A DNA stretch of 64,000 nucleotides from Hwanghaeella grinnelliae (GCF_004005845.1 NZ_SADE01000001.1:1302001-1366000), one strand, 5' to 3'. Numbered from the stretch's first letter, positions 1 to 8,355 are shown. Notes: generated by a model not told the origin, from the sequence alone. Numbers and translations are program-made.

Positions 1-347
1 AGGGGTATCTTCAGGCGCGCGATCAGCTTGAGGAGATCGGTGTGTTGAGCGATGCGTCGCTTGAGGCGCGGCGGCAATATTACCTGGCCTGTGCAGCGGG
101 TCAGGAAGCGACCTATCATCGGGCTTCCGACGCCGAGTACGAAGCCGCCCGCGACCGTGCAGCCGAAGCGATCCGGGCGGTGATTGAAGCGGACGGCAAC
201 AGCGGACGATGGGTGCGGATGTTGCTTTGGGTCTGGGACAAGGACTCGCCGCATTTCAATCCACGCGAAAACGACCTCGCCGTGTTCTTTGAAAAGCAGG
301 ACCCGGTCATCGACGATCTGATGCGGCCTTTGAGACGGTTTGCCTGA
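1..347 (+). CDS. Hypothetical protein, 5' end outside the window
   Basis: The frame is open from base 3 through the left edge, reading GYLQARDQLEEIGVLSDAS, so the gene almost certainly begins upstream. A GTG at 42 is only an internal candidate start. About 115 residues are visible, mostly charged and helical (many Glu, Arg, Ala), ending with an aromatic-rich stretch (RMLLWVWDKDSPHFNP) and the C-terminus MRPLRRFA. There is no membrane segment, signal peptide or cysteine cluster. I do not recognise the family. It converges with the LuxR-type gene that ends at 362. Confidence 0.55.
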   Translation, partial: GYLQARDQLEEIGVLSDASLEARRQYYLACAAGQEATYHRASDAEYEAARDRAAEAIRAVIEADGNSGRWVRMLLWVWDKDSPHFNPRENDLAVFFEKQDPVIDDLMRPLRRFA

Positions 348-361
348 CCGGTTTTTCCTGT

Positions 362-895
362 TCAGGCGGCTGCCTTTTCGAACTGTTCCATCCCCTGCGC
401 AAAAAGCTCTTCCAGGAACACGCTGAGCAATTGGGAGCGGCCGTCGACTTGGGCCTTGGCGTAGATCTTGGCGCATTGGGCGCGGACGGTGCCCGGCGCG
501 GTGCCGCGCATCTCGGCGATGGCGTCGTTCTCGATCCCTTTCAGGATCATCAGGGCGACGTCGCGCTCCGACGGTGTCAGGCCCCATTGGTCGAAGAAAT
601 GATCGACCAGTTGGGCCATCTCCCCGCGCGCGGCGCGCAGGCCGGTTTCCATGGAGGCGACCCGTTGTATCAAGATCCGCAATTCGACCATCAGGAAGAC
701 GACCCCGGCAACCAGGCCAAGGGCGACGCAGGCTTCGATCGCCAGATGCAGTTCGACCAGCCCGTCGCCGCCCTGTAGATCGACGATCACGTCGCCGATG
801 AAGAAAAGCGCGCAGAGCGCCTGGAACAGAATGATGACGGCGAGCGTCGCCGCCCGCCGTTCCTGCGTCAGTACCGGCATCAGCCTTGAAAACAT
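362..895 (-). CDS. Membrane-anchored LuxR-type HTH regulator
   Basis: The 177-residue protein has two hydrophobic helices near the N-terminus (around LAVIILFQALCALFFIGDVI and ACVALGLVAGVVFLMVEL), a short linker, and a C-terminal LuxR/GerE-like helix-turn-helix. The HTH begins at WGLTPSERDVALMILKGIENDAIAEM and includes GTVRAQCAKIYAKAQVDGRSQL. The ATG at 895 follows AAAGGA; an in-frame ATG at 928 is the alternative. The family is a transcription factor that keeps its DNA-binding domain cytoplasmic while tethered to the inner membrane. It lies downstream of, and in the same direction as, the cytochrome b561 and PepSY genes, so it may control them (inference). No receiver domain is present. Confidence 0.75.
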   Translation of the reverse strand: MFSRLMPVLTQERRAATLAVIILFQALCALFFIGDVIVDLQGGDGLVELHLAIEACVALGLVAGVVFLMVELRILIQRVASMETGLRAARGEMAQLVDHFFDQWGLTPSERDVALMILKGIENDAIAEMRGTAPGTVRAQCAKIYAKAQVDGRSQLLSVFLEELFAQGMEQFEKAAA

Positions 896-989
896 GCGGT
901 GTGCGTTCCTTTCATGAACAGCGGGCACTTTGAGGGCGTCCGCGTTTCATTCCCAGCACGACCTTACACGGTCCTTACGACACCGGACC

Positions 990-1036
990 TTGACCCCAGT
1001 CAAATCGCTTGGGGTCAAACCGCTTGGGATCAAACC
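990..1036. repeat. Three tandem 15-bp repeats with an embedded inverted repeat
   Basis: GCTTGGGGTCAAACC (1007-1021) and GCTTGGGATCAAACC (1022-1036) are directly adjacent and differ at one base. A degenerate third unit at 992-1006 keeps GTCAAAtC. TTGACCCCA (990-998) and TGGGGTCAA (1010-1018) form a perfect 9-bp inverted repeat. The site lies between the end of the cytochrome b gene and the start of the LuxR-type gene, so it is a candidate binding region or attenuating hairpin. Confidence 0.6.
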
Positions 1037-1046
1037 GGCGGTAGGC

Positions 1047-1670
1047 TTATTCGACCGGCCTGCCTTCGGGGACTCGCTTGCGGCCGTCAATCATGGCGCG
1101 GACCAGAGGAACGCCAGACCGCCAGGTGTCGAAAAAGACGCCCGCGACATGCAGCGCGACGGAAAACATCAGCCAGCCGAAGGCCGCTTCGTGCAATTCC
1201 TCGACCCATTCCATGCCGAAGAAGGTGACTGTGGTCATCATATAGCCGGTCGCCCCCAGGGCCGCGACGGTCGCCCAGATGTTATAGACCATCAGCGCGC
1301 CGAGCGGGTTGTGGGACAAATGAACCGACCTGTCGCCCTTCAGCATCGCGAACACGTGGTGCAGGGCGCGGGCCGGGCTGGGCGGGAAGGCGGTGAATCG
1401 GGCCGGTTTCGTTCCGATCAGGCCCCACAGCAGGCGCACAGCCACAAGGCCCAGGGCCACGTAACCGACCCATTCATGCAGACGGCTTTCCTCGTCCGTA
1501 AAGGCGCTGTTGATCAGAATGCTAAGCGCCAGGGACCAATGGATCAGGCGCACCAGCGGGTCCCAAACGGGAACGGTACGCGCGGGTTCCGGGCCGCCGG
1601 TTTCTGGGGCGCCGGTTTCTGGGCGGGCGCCCGGATGGCGCCCGCTTGTCTGTGTGTCGAGGGAGGTCAT
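1047..1670 (-). CDS. Cytochrome b561 / diheme b-type cytochrome
   Basis: The 207-residue integral membrane protein has a Pro/Gly-rich cytoplasmic N-terminus (residues 1-35) followed by about four membrane helices. Likely heme-ligand histidines lie in RLIHWSL, LHEWVGY, ELHEAAFGW and ALHVAGV. This pattern matches the cytochrome b561 / Ni-Fe hydrogenase b-type cytochrome fold (PF01292), which passes electrons between quinones and periplasmic partners. The start is 7 bases after the stop of the PepSY gene, so the two are co-transcribed. The partner electron acceptor is not in the window. Confidence 0.88.
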   Translation of the reverse strand: MTSLDTQTSGRHPGARPETGAPETGGPEPARTVPVWDPLVRLIHWSLALSILINSAFTDEESRLHEWVGYVALGLVAVRLLWGLIGTKPARFTAFPPSPARALHHVFAMLKGDRSVHLSHNPLGALMVYNIWATVAALGATGYMMTTVTFFGMEWVEELHEAAFGWLMFSVALHVAGVFFDTWRSGVPLVRAMIDGRKRVPEGRPVE

Positions 1671-1677
1671 GACCGGA

Positions 1678-1941
1678 TCACTTCGACTTGATCTTGCTGA
1701 CTTGGCCGGTCTGCTGGTTGACGTAGATTTCCGACATCTTGCCGTCCTTCACGACATAGGCTTCGATTTCTCCGTCTTCCATTTCAGCCTTGCGAACCTC
1801 GTAGCCCATTTCTTTCAGCTTGGCCTGGACCTGTTCCATGCTGGTGCCCAGTTCTGTGCCGGTGGTGAGGTCCATGGCCATCGCGGAACTGGCGGTGAAG
1901 GCGGCGAAGAACGCGGTGGCGAGGATTGTTTTATACGTCAT
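1678..1941 (-). CDS. Secreted PepSY-domain protein
   Basis: The 87-residue protein has a clear Sec signal peptide (MTYKTILATAFFAAFTASSAMA) and a mature part that is a single small PepSY-like domain (EQVQAKLKEMGYEVRKAEMEDGEIEAYVVKDGKMSEIYVNQQTGQV). AGGAG lies 7 bases before the ATG. Short PepSY proteins are commonly periplasmic and occur beside b-type cytochromes or two-component systems. Here it is the first gene of a PepSY-cytochrome b pair, so an accessory role in that redox unit is inferred; the molecular role is unknown. Confidence 0.8.
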   Translation of the reverse strand: MTYKTILATAFFAAFTASSAMAMDLTTGTELGTSMEQVQAKLKEMGYEVRKAEMEDGEIEAYVVKDGKMSEIYVNQQTGQVSKIKSK

Positions 1942-2402
1942 TTGGAAACTCCTGCGGTGGGGATGCCCGAAGCCCCTTTGGCGTCGGTGGTGCAGAAGTA
2001 GCGGTGGCCGGCCCGGGCCGGAATTGGCGAGGCGCTTACAATCCGCCGCATAAGCGCGTGCTTACGATGAATGCGTCGATGCCTGATCCGATGGACAGGC
2101 GAAAAATGGATCAGGAATGGTCCGTTTCCCTAGAACCTCTAGCTAGGGTCTGTATCCCAGCATCCATGATCATCGTCTCTGTCGCCAAGCAAACATGGAA
2201 AATTAATATTAGAATATATAATTTTTATGGCTTGATTGGCTCGAAAGATTGATTAACGATATATTAGGAAAAATTGATTTAAAGGCTTTGCAAACAAGAA
2301 TTGATTGGCCGGTTTCAAAGAACTGTGAGTTCGTATCGGTTCGGTCCATACGTGCTTTCAGGTGTATGAAATCCCGCCGCATCGGTTCGGGAGGATGGAA
2401 GT
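1942..2402. other. Divergent intergenic region, PepSY/cytochrome unit and chemoreceptor
   Basis: This 461-base stretch has no convincing gene. The part next to the PepSY gene is G+C-rich. The stretch at about 2195-2285 is strikingly A+T-rich (aaaattaatattagaatata and following) and is the likeliest place for the chemoreceptor promoter. GGGAGG just before 2403 is the chemoreceptor ribosome-binding site. Short open frames here lack codon bias. Confidence 0.5.
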
Positions 2403-3926
2403 ATGAGGTTGTTTGCACGTTCGGCTTCGGGAGGATCGGCAAATGGTCAACTCGGTGTCGCTCAATCAATGGCAGCGCTCGAGATGCTGCCCGTCAACTG
2501 CATGATCGCTGATGCAGACTACAACATCGTCTATTTGAACCCTGCAGTGCGATCTTTCCTGAAAAGCTACGAAAGTCGCTTGAAAGAATCGCTGCCGAGC
2601 TTCGCCGTGGACACGCTGGTGGGCCGAAACATCGATGTGTTTCATAAGGACCCCTCGCATCAGCGCCGTATGTTGGATTCCCTGGCGGAAGAATATATCG
2701 CGCATATCCGGGTGGCCGGGGTGATGTTCGGTCTGAACGCGACCCCTCTTCGGGATACCTCGGGCAAGCGGATCGGGACCATGGTTGTTTGGTCCGATGC
2801 AGAGGAGACAGCGGAAAACGCGGCTCTTGTGGACGCCATCAATCGGTCCCAAGGTGTAATTCAATTCGAGATGGACGGCACGATCATTGATGCGAATGAA
2901 AATTTCCTCAACGTTCTAGGCTATAGCCTCGATGAGATAAAAGGCAAACATCACAGCATGTTTGTTGAACCGGACTATGCCGCCAGTCAGGAATACAAAG
3001 AATTTTGGGCGGCGCTGAATCGCGGTGAATTTCAGGCAAGCCAATTCAAACGTATCGGCAAGGGCGGAAAGGAGGTTTTTATCGAGGCTTCCTACAACCC
3101 GATCTTCGATCCGCTGGGACAAGCGTACAAAGTGACAAAGTTCGCAACGGACCTGACCCCTCGGAAAGAGGAAATGCTTCGGCTTGCGGACAATTTCGAG
3201 AAAAATGTGCAATCGCTCGTTTCGACGGTCGCATCCGCTGCGGCCCAGATGGAATCGACAGCGCGCGGTTTGTCCGAAGCGGCGGAACGAACGAGCGGCC
3301 AATCCGGCACCGTGGCATCCGCGACGGAGGAGTTGTCGGCATCGGTGAACGAGATTTCCGGTCAGGTCTCCAACTCGGTTCAAATAGTAAACGACGCGGT
3401 CAATCAGGCGAAGCAGACTGAAGAACTAGTCAATGGGTTGGTGACCGCGGGCGGCAAGATCGGTGAGGTGACCGCGTTGATTTCTGAAATCGCCGATCAA
3501 ACCAATCTGCTTGCCTTGAACGCCACGATCGAAGCCGCGCGCGCGGGCGACGCAGGGAAGGGGTTTGCCGTCGTTGCGTCCGAAGTCAAAAGCCTCGCCT
3601 CCGAGACGGCGAAAGCGACGGAAGAGATCGAAGGCCAGATATCAAGCATCCAATCCGTCAGCCAGACAACGGCGGAAGCGATCAAGGCAATCGTCAGTGT
3701 GATCGGTCAGGTCAGCGAGATCAGCACTGCCATCTCCGGCGCGGTGGAAGAGCAGTCTGCCGCGACACGGGAAGTTTCCTCCAACATAACAGGTGTGCAA
3801 ACCTCAGCGGGAGAGACAGGCGATTCTTCAGCCGTTGTTCTGAAAGTCGCCGGTGAACTCGCTGAACAGGCGGAAGATTTGCAGACACGCGTTAGTGCCT
3901 TCCTGGTCGAAGTGCGCAGTATGTAG
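2403..3926 (+). CDS. Soluble methyl-accepting chemotaxis protein with two PAS domains
   Basis: The 507-residue protein has no membrane segments, so the receptor is cytoplasmic. Residues about 25-140 form a PAS-like domain ([18 protein letters not shown]). Residues about 145-255 form a second, canonical PAS domain ([29 protein letters not shown]). The C-terminal half is a long coiled coil with the conserved MCP hairpin tip ([21 protein letters not shown]) that contacts CheA/CheW. GGGAGG sits about 8 bases before the ATG. PAS-MCPs of this type sense redox state or small ligands. No CheB/CheR pentapeptide is seen at the C-terminus (FLVEVRSM). The gene stands alone. Confidence 0.92.
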   Translation: MRLFARSASGGSANGQLGVAQSMAALEMLPVNCMIADADYNIVYLNPAVRSFLKSYESRLKESLPSFAVDTLVGRNIDVFHKDPSHQRRMLDSLAEEYIAHIRVAGVMFGLNATPLRDTSGKRIGTMVVWSDAEETAENAALVDAINRSQGVIQFEMDGTIIDANENFLNVLGYSLDEIKGKHHSMFVEPDYAASQEYKEFWAALNRGEFQASQFKRIGKGGKEVFIEASYNPIFDPLGQAYKVTKFATDLTPRKEEMLRLADNFEKNVQSLVSTVASAAAQMESTARGLSEAAERTSGQSGTVASATEELSASVNEISGQVSNSVQIVNDAVNQAKQTEELVNGLVTAGGKIGEVTALISEIADQTNLLALNATIEAARAGDAGKGFAVVASEVKSLASETAKATEEIEGQISSIQSVSQTTAEAIKAIVSVIGQVSEISTAISGAVEEQSAATREVSSNITGVQTSAGETGDSSAVVLKVAGELAEQAEDLQTRVSAFLVEVRSM

Positions 3927-3957
3927 CCGCAAGGCGGACGCGACTTCTATCGTTTGG

Positions 3958-4869
3958 TCACGTCACGCTCGTCAGGTCGCGGTGCCGGGTGATCAGGCGG
4001 CAGGCGTTCAGGTAGTTGGGCAGTTCGACCAAGGCGCCGTCGACCTCGACGCGGGCCTCGCCCCGGGCGCGGGCTTCCTCGAACCGTTCTTTGACGATCC
4101 GGGCCTGGGCGACGGCCTCATCGGACGGGGTCAGGATATCGTTGATGATGCGGGCATGGGCGTGGTGGACCGCGCTTTTGGCGGTATAGCCGCGCCGCCG
4201 TGCCCACAGGGTTTCGGCCGCCGCGCCGTCATCGTCGCGGAAGGTGAAGGGGCAGTCGACGGCGACCACCTCCGCCGCGCGGCATTCAACCAGAAAGCGC
4301 GCCCTGGCATAGTCCAGTTCCGCGCCGTCCATGCCCCGTTCCGCGCCCAGATCGGCGGCAAGGTCTTCGGATGCGATCAGGCAACCGACCACGCGCGGGC
4401 TGGCCCCGGCAATCGCCGGCAGGGTCATCAAGCCCTTCGCGGATTCCACATTCGGCAGCAATCGGGTACTGCCTTCGGGCAAGCCGTATTCCCGCTCGAA
4501 CCGCGTGACCGCCTCATCCAGTTCCATGACATATTGATGCCCGTGCACCTTGGGCAGGGCCACGATATCCGGCGCGCCCTTCATCACGGCGGCCAGATCG
4601 TCCATCCCGTCGCGGCTCAGCGGATTGACCCGCACCGCGACGACCGCCCCCGCCGCGCGCCAGGCGGCATAGGTCTCGACAGCCAGCGCGCGCGCCTTGG
4701 GCCGTTCTGACGGCGGGGTGAAATCCTCCAATTCCTGGATCAGCACATCCGCCCCGGAACCGGGCGCGGTAGACAACGCGTCTTGATTTGCCCCCTCGAC
4801 AAACAGCCAGGACCGGCAGAGGTGCGAGGGGCGGGGTTCTTTCGATACGAGTTCCGAAGGCGGGGACAT
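3958..4869 (-). CDS. CitE-like / HpcH-HpaI family CoA-ester lyase
   Basis: The 303-residue protein has the TIM-barrel signature of the citrate lyase beta / malyl-CoA lyase group: RSWLFVEG near the N-terminus, ELEDFTPPSERPKAR (the usual LEDAVPP..K..AR motif), VRVNPL, ALPKVHG and the metal-binding NVESAKGL. Family members cleave or make C-C bonds in 3-hydroxyacyl-CoA thioesters such as malyl-CoA or citramalyl-CoA. The exact substrate cannot be read from the sequence, and no CitD/CitF partners are adjacent, so a classical citrate lyase is unlikely. The gene appears monocistronic. Confidence 0.82.
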   Translation of the reverse strand: MSPPSELVSKEPRPSHLCRSWLFVEGANQDALSTAPGSGADVLIQELEDFTPPSERPKARALAVETYAAWRAAGAVVAVRVNPLSRDGMDDLAAVMKGAPDIVALPKVHGHQYVMELDEAVTRFEREYGLPEGSTRLLPNVESAKGLMTLPAIAGASPRVVGCLIASEDLAADLGAERGMDGAELDYARARFLVECRAAEVVAVDCPFTFRDDDGAAAETLWARRRGYTAKSAVHHAHARIINDILTPSDEAVAQARIVKERFEEARARGEARVEVDGALVELPNYLNACRLITRHRDLTSVT

Positions 4870-5057
4870 CGGCTGATCCGTAGTGAGTTTTCTTTCGGCA
4901 GCGAGGATAAAAGCCGCTCAAACCTGCCGCAACGTTTCCGACGGACCAAGCGGGGGTTGAACCGTCACAAGGCGATTTTTATCACCGCCCTGTGGCTGGT
5001 ACGTCGACGCGAAGCGGGCTATTGAATGCATCCGGAGGTTGGGTGGTCTAAGGTCAA

Positions 5058-5726
5058 ATGGGGGTTGAAGTGGCGCTGTCCTGTGTTTCCTGTGGCAAGG
5101 AAATCGACTCGAATGATATCAACATCGAAAAGGACCTAGCGAAATGCGGTTCCTGCGGAGAAGTCTTCGCGGCCTCGGAAGCTCTGCACGGCAACGAAGC
5201 CGGGGATCCTTTCGACCCGCATGATTGTCCCGGCGGTGTGTCTTTCGTCGAAAACTACCAAGGCTTTGTGTTGACCGCGTCGACCCGGTCCGCCAGCGCA
5301 CTCTTCCTGATACCGTTCACTCTGGTGTGGAGCGGTTTTTCACTCGGTAATATCTATGTCGTGCCGCTCCTGGCGGGTAAAAGCCTTGGTATGTTGGGCT
5401 TGTGAGGCATTCCCTTTCTTATCGGTTCGGTGGTTCTTGGTTCCGCGTGTGCGATGCGTGTGATGGGGCGGGTCGAAATTCGCGCCGACGGTTACGATGG
5501 TTCCGTTTTCACAGGCGTCGGGCCGTTCGGTTGGACGAAGCGATTTTCGTGGCGGGATGTTTGGCGGATCAATGAAGGGGAGAGTTCCATCCGCGTGAAC
5601 AGGCAGGCGCGACGGCAGCTCAGTCTGGATGGAAAACGGCATATCGCCTTCGGCTGGATGTTGTCCGGGGAACGCATGTTTCACGTCCGCAAGACACTGG
5701 AGCTGATGTTGAAACGCTTGGCGTGA
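5058..5726 (+). pseudogene. Zinc-ribbon membrane protein interrupted by in-frame TGA
   Basis: The first part reads a zinc ribbon (CVSC at the start, then CGSCGEVF) and a first hydrophobic helix (LFLIPFTLVWSGFSLGNIYVV), ending LGMLGL at a TGA (5403-5405). The same frame continues immediately after the stop as GIPFLIGSVVLGSACAMRVMGRVEIRADGYDG to the stop at 5726, supplying a second helix and a soluble C-terminal domain. Family members I know of carry ribbon, helix, helix and domain as one chain of about 220 residues. The TGA is therefore probably a nonsense mutation in an intact frame. A sequencing error is the alternative. Confidence 0.7.
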
Positions 5727-5731
5727 GGTAG

Positions 5732-5806
5732 TTACCGCAACGCCTCCAACGCGCCTTGCAGGATGTAGGCGGCGGCAATCCTTGCGACGACCACCGAAGC
5801 CCGCAT
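5732..5806 (-). pseudogene. Orphan 3' fragment of a ruvX-like gene
   Basis: Read on the minus strand, this encodes VVVARIAAAYILQGALEALR followed by TAA. The real RuvX C-terminus at 7875 reads VVDKMAAAYILQGALEALR. Beyond the identical core (5736-5767) the codons differ mostly at synonymous or conservative positions (K to R, M to I, Ala codons changed), and the stop is TAA rather than TAG. This is a remnant of a diverged ruvX copy rather than a fresh duplication. It marks the left edge of the insert that runs to ruvX. Confidence 0.75.
5736..5767. repeat. 32-bp direct repeat, left copy (ruvX 3' end)
   Basis: It is identical over 32 bases to 7879-7910, which is the end of the ruvX coding sequence (residues YILQGALEALR). 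The two copies have the same orientation and enclose about 2.1 kb containing the methyltransferase and PhyH-like genes. This is the arrangement left by site-specific or homologous integration at a gene 3' end. No integrase is present between the copies. Confidence 0.85.
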
Positions 5807-5917
5807 CGGGGATAAAGGAAGTTCGCGGACTTTCACGATTCACGACTTCCGGGATGATTTGGGTTGCCGGCACCGCCCCAATCCCGATTAGTCTCCCGCG
5901 AATCAGGAAATGCTTTT

Positions 5918-6802
5918 CTAGGACGGGTTCGTAAGTTTCAGCAACTTGGCGACAGCATCGCCTTCGAAACGAGGCTTTTTGATCTCTGGTTCAAGATGAG
6001 AAATATCTTCGACCTCGTAACCGGCTTCTTCGGAAATCCTAACCATCTCCTCAACACTGAAGTACCAGTCTTTGTGCGATAGTCGAAAGGATTGTCCTGA
6101 AACATGAGCCGTGAAACTTGCCAAAAAAGCGCCGCCCGGCTTCAGGTGGGGGCGGGCATTCGCAAGAATTTCCGCGACGTCTTCAAGAGGCATATGCGTA
6201 AACACCCCATAGCACCATATGAAGTCCATTTTGCGTTTCAGCCACGAGAAACTGTTGTCCAGTGTGTGGAGCAGTTCAGGGTTCCGCGTCATCAATCCCA
6301 GCTGTTCCAGGCGGGTCTTTGCTTCGTTCAAGCTGTCGATGGCCAAATCGTTGGTAGAGTAGTGGCCCGGCTCTAGATAGGCGACCAAGTGCTGGGTCGT
6401 ACGCCCCCGGCCACAGCCCACTTCATGGAGATAGTGATCAGGTAGTAGACCAAGCGCTTTCAGGATCTCCAAGTCTTCGTGGCCTGTCGCGTAAATGCGT
6501 TCAAGCGCACCTTGATTTAAGACAGGCGCATCGGAACGACGGTCGGCATCCGCTTCGCGTTCTTTGAAATTCGCATACCATTCGACATAGGTTTTGCCTC
6601 GCAGGCGATAGGCAAATTGCTCTAATGCCATGGCGGGAATGCGGTAAAGGTTCGCGTCCATCGATGTGTGCTGGCCGCGAAGTTTCACTCTAACGCTTTC
6701 GGGGATCAGTGCTCTCAGTGGCCGTAAAATGTGAAAGAAGCACGAATACAATGCGATTAAGCCGCTCAGGATAGCGGAAAAGACAGTCTTGATGAGTTTC
6801 AT
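5918..6802 (-). CDS. Class I SAM-dependent methyltransferase
   Basis: The 294-residue protein has the SAM-binding motif I LHEVGCGRGRTTQHLV, followed by an acidic loop, FIWCYGVFTHMPLEDV (motif IV-like) and LKPGGAFLASFTAH. The N-terminus carries one hydrophobic segment (VFSAILSGLIALYSCFFHIL) that may tether it to the membrane. The ATG overlaps the stop of the upstream PhyH-like gene by 4 bases (ATGA), so translation is coupled. Base composition is visibly more A+T-rich than the flanking housekeeping genes. The two genes form a small cassette between the ruvX-end repeats. The substrate is unknown; glycan or lipid modification is one possibility. Confidence 0.82.
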   Translation of the reverse strand: MKLIKTVFSAILSGLIALYSCFFHILRPLRALIPESVRVKLRGQHTSMDANLYRIPAMALEQFAYRLRGKTYVEWYANFKEREADADRRSDAPVLNQGALERIYATGHEDLEILKALGLLPDHYLHEVGCGRGRTTQHLVAYLEPGHYSTNDLAIDSLNEAKTRLEQLGLMTRNPELLHTLDNSFSWLKRKMDFIWCYGVFTHMPLEDVAEILANARPHLKPGGAFLASFTAHVSGQSFRLSHKDWYFSVEEMVRISEEAGYEVEDISHLEPEIKKPRFEGDAVAKLLKLTNPS

Positions 6803-7740
6803 AACAGGCCAGCCACCAACTTTTTGATTTGATTATTGCCACACACACTGGTGTCGAAGGTTTGGCGGCTTCGCTGCCAACGTCCTTCAATCCCCGTTGC
6901 AGAACGGTATTGGAGTTCAAGAACAACGCGAGTTTTCGTATTACCGCGGCTCCCATAGTGCAAACACCTAGACGTGTCGATGAAAATAGCCCCACCGCGT
7001 TCGCCCAAAAGCGATATTTCATCTGGGGATGTTGACAAGACGTCTTCATCGCTCATCCGGCCCGTAACCGGCCCGAATTTTTTCGCGATCTGTTCGGTTT
7101 GGTCAGCACTGACGAAGGTGAACGGGCCATGGTCTGTCGTCATGTCAGTGACGGCAACGATGCATTTAAAGATCCTCGTGTCACCAATGTCGCAATGGTA
7201 GAGTTGTGACCCCTCTAAGGATTCATTTGGAAGTGATGCGTAGAGGGTGATTCCTGAGATGACCGGTATCGTTCCCAAATATGCTGCCGCAGAGGACACA
7301 ATCGTATCGCTGAGGGCAAAGTCCAACAAACCGGGGATAGCTTCCGCATCAATCGCGAGAATGCTTCCATCGTTGTTGGACGGACCACCCGGCGACAGCA
7401 AATCGACCGACCAAGTATCGTCCCTCATATTGTCGACAATGTCCTGCTTGGATTGATAAAAAGCCAAGCATGTGTTTGCAATTTCAAGAGATCCCGGCAA
7501 TTCCTTAGGCGAGAAAAAGCGATATCCGGACGATTCCATCTGGGCGTCTTTATCGTATCGCCGTGCCAACCTCTTTCGGGTTATCGTGGAAATTGGAGAG
7601 ATCAAAGATCTAACGCAATGCACGGCGGTGAAACGAAGATCCTTCGGAATTCCCGCCTGACGCGTGAAGGAATAAACTAGATTGCCAAGACCCCAATGCT
7701 GAATACGCGAAATTGGGTTCAAAAGTGATGAGACTTGCAT
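6799..7740 (-). CDS. Phytanoyl-CoA dioxygenase (PhyH)-like Fe(II)/2-oxoglutarate oxygenase
   Basis: The 313-residue protein contains the HxD iron ligand pair in YHCDIGDTRIFKCIV and a distal histidine in DTSRCLHYGSRGNTKTRVVLELQY. The Arg about 11 residues after this His would bind 2-oxoglutarate. The strands GPFTFVSADQ and GERGGAIFIDT fit the double-stranded beta-helix. PhyH-family enzymes hydroxylate small molecules or lipid-linked substrates. AAGGA lies 7 bases before the ATG. The gene overlaps the downstream methyltransferase by 4 bases, and both lie in the lower-G+C insert beside ruvX. Confidence 0.78.
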   Translation of the reverse strand: MQVSSLLNPISRIQHWGLGNLVYSFTRQAGIPKDLRFTAVHCVRSLISPISTITRKRLARRYDKDAQMESSGYRFFSPKELPGSLEIANTCLAFYQSKQDIVDNMRDDTWSVDLLSPGGPSNNDGSILAIDAEAIPGLLDFALSDTIVSSAAAYLGTIPVISGITLYASLPNESLEGSQLYHCDIGDTRIFKCIVAVTDMTTDHGPFTFVSADQTEQIAKKFGPVTGRMSDEDVLSTSPDEISLLGERGGAIFIDTSRCLHYGSRGNTKTRVVLELQYRSATGIEGRWQRSRQTFDTSVCGNNQIKKLVAGLL

Positions 7741-7874
7741 CTCCGAGTCCTTACATTGCTTTGTCTCTCAACCCAAGCCGCGACGCCCAGCAGTTTGCTC
7801 TGGATATCGATTTAAGATTGTGAAGGCAATAGTGTTTTGTCCTTTTTTCCAATGCTTGCCGTTTTATCGCAGGC

Positions 7875-8336
7875 CTAACGCAACGCCTCCAACGCGCCTT
7901 GCAGGATGTAAGCAGCCGCCATTTTGTCGACGACTTCGCCGCGGCGTTTGCGGGTCATGTCGGCGCCGTCGATCAGGAAGCGCTCGACCGCGCTGGTGGA
8001 CAGGCGTTCGTCCCAGAAGGCGATGGGGAGGGCCAAGCCCCGGTGTTCCAGATTACGCGCGAATTGGCGGGTGGACTGGCAGCGCGGGCCTTCGCTGCCG
8101 TCCATATTGACCGGTAGGCCCAGGACCAAGCCGCCGATGCGCCATTCGGCGATCACCTTGTCCAAGGCTTCGGCATCCTTGGTGAATTTGGTCCGGCGGA
8201 TGGTTTCAAGCGGTGTCGCCACCGTCAGACCCGGATCGGCCAGCGCAAGGCCGATGGTCTTCTCCCCCAGGTCGAGGGCGAGCAGCCGGTGCCCCCTGGC
8301 GAGGGCATCCGGCAAGTCCTTAAGCTCGACGATCAC
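7875..8336 (-). CDS. ruvX: RuvX/YqgF putative pre-16S rRNA nuclease
   Basis: From the GTG at 8336 the protein is 153 residues, the usual length for this RNase H-fold nuclease. The longer frame to 8483 overlaps the neighbouring amidohydrolase and lacks family sequence. Motifs are LALDLGEKTIGLALAD (first catalytic Asp), LVLGLPVNMDGSEGPR, FWDERLST and the C-terminal AAAYILQGALEALR. The family processes 16S rRNA precursors and was first named as a Holliday-junction resolvase. The start is 20 bases after the amidohydrolase stop, giving a two-gene operon. Its 3' end is duplicated at 5736-5767. Confidence 0.92.
   Translation of the reverse strand: MIVELKDLPDALARGHRLLALDLGEKTIGLALADPGLTVATPLETIRRTKFTKDAEALDKVIAEWRIGGLVLGLPVNMDGSEGPRCQSTRQFARNLEHRGLALPIAFWDERLSTSAVERFLIDGADMTRKRRGEVVDKMAAAYILQGALEALR
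7879..7910. repeat. 32-bp direct repeat, right copy within ruvX
   Basis: This copy lies inside the intact ruvX, ending two bases before its stop codon region, and matches 5736-5767 exactly. It marks the right boundary of the 2.1-kb insert. Confidence 0.85.
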
Positions 8337-8355
8337 TTGCGCCGTCTGCCTTCCG

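Noticed and set aside
5403-5405. TGA as selenocysteine codon
   Set aside because: The stop lies within a hydrophobic segment of a zinc-ribbon membrane protein, with no SECIS-like hairpin seen and no redox context; nonsense mutation or error is simpler.
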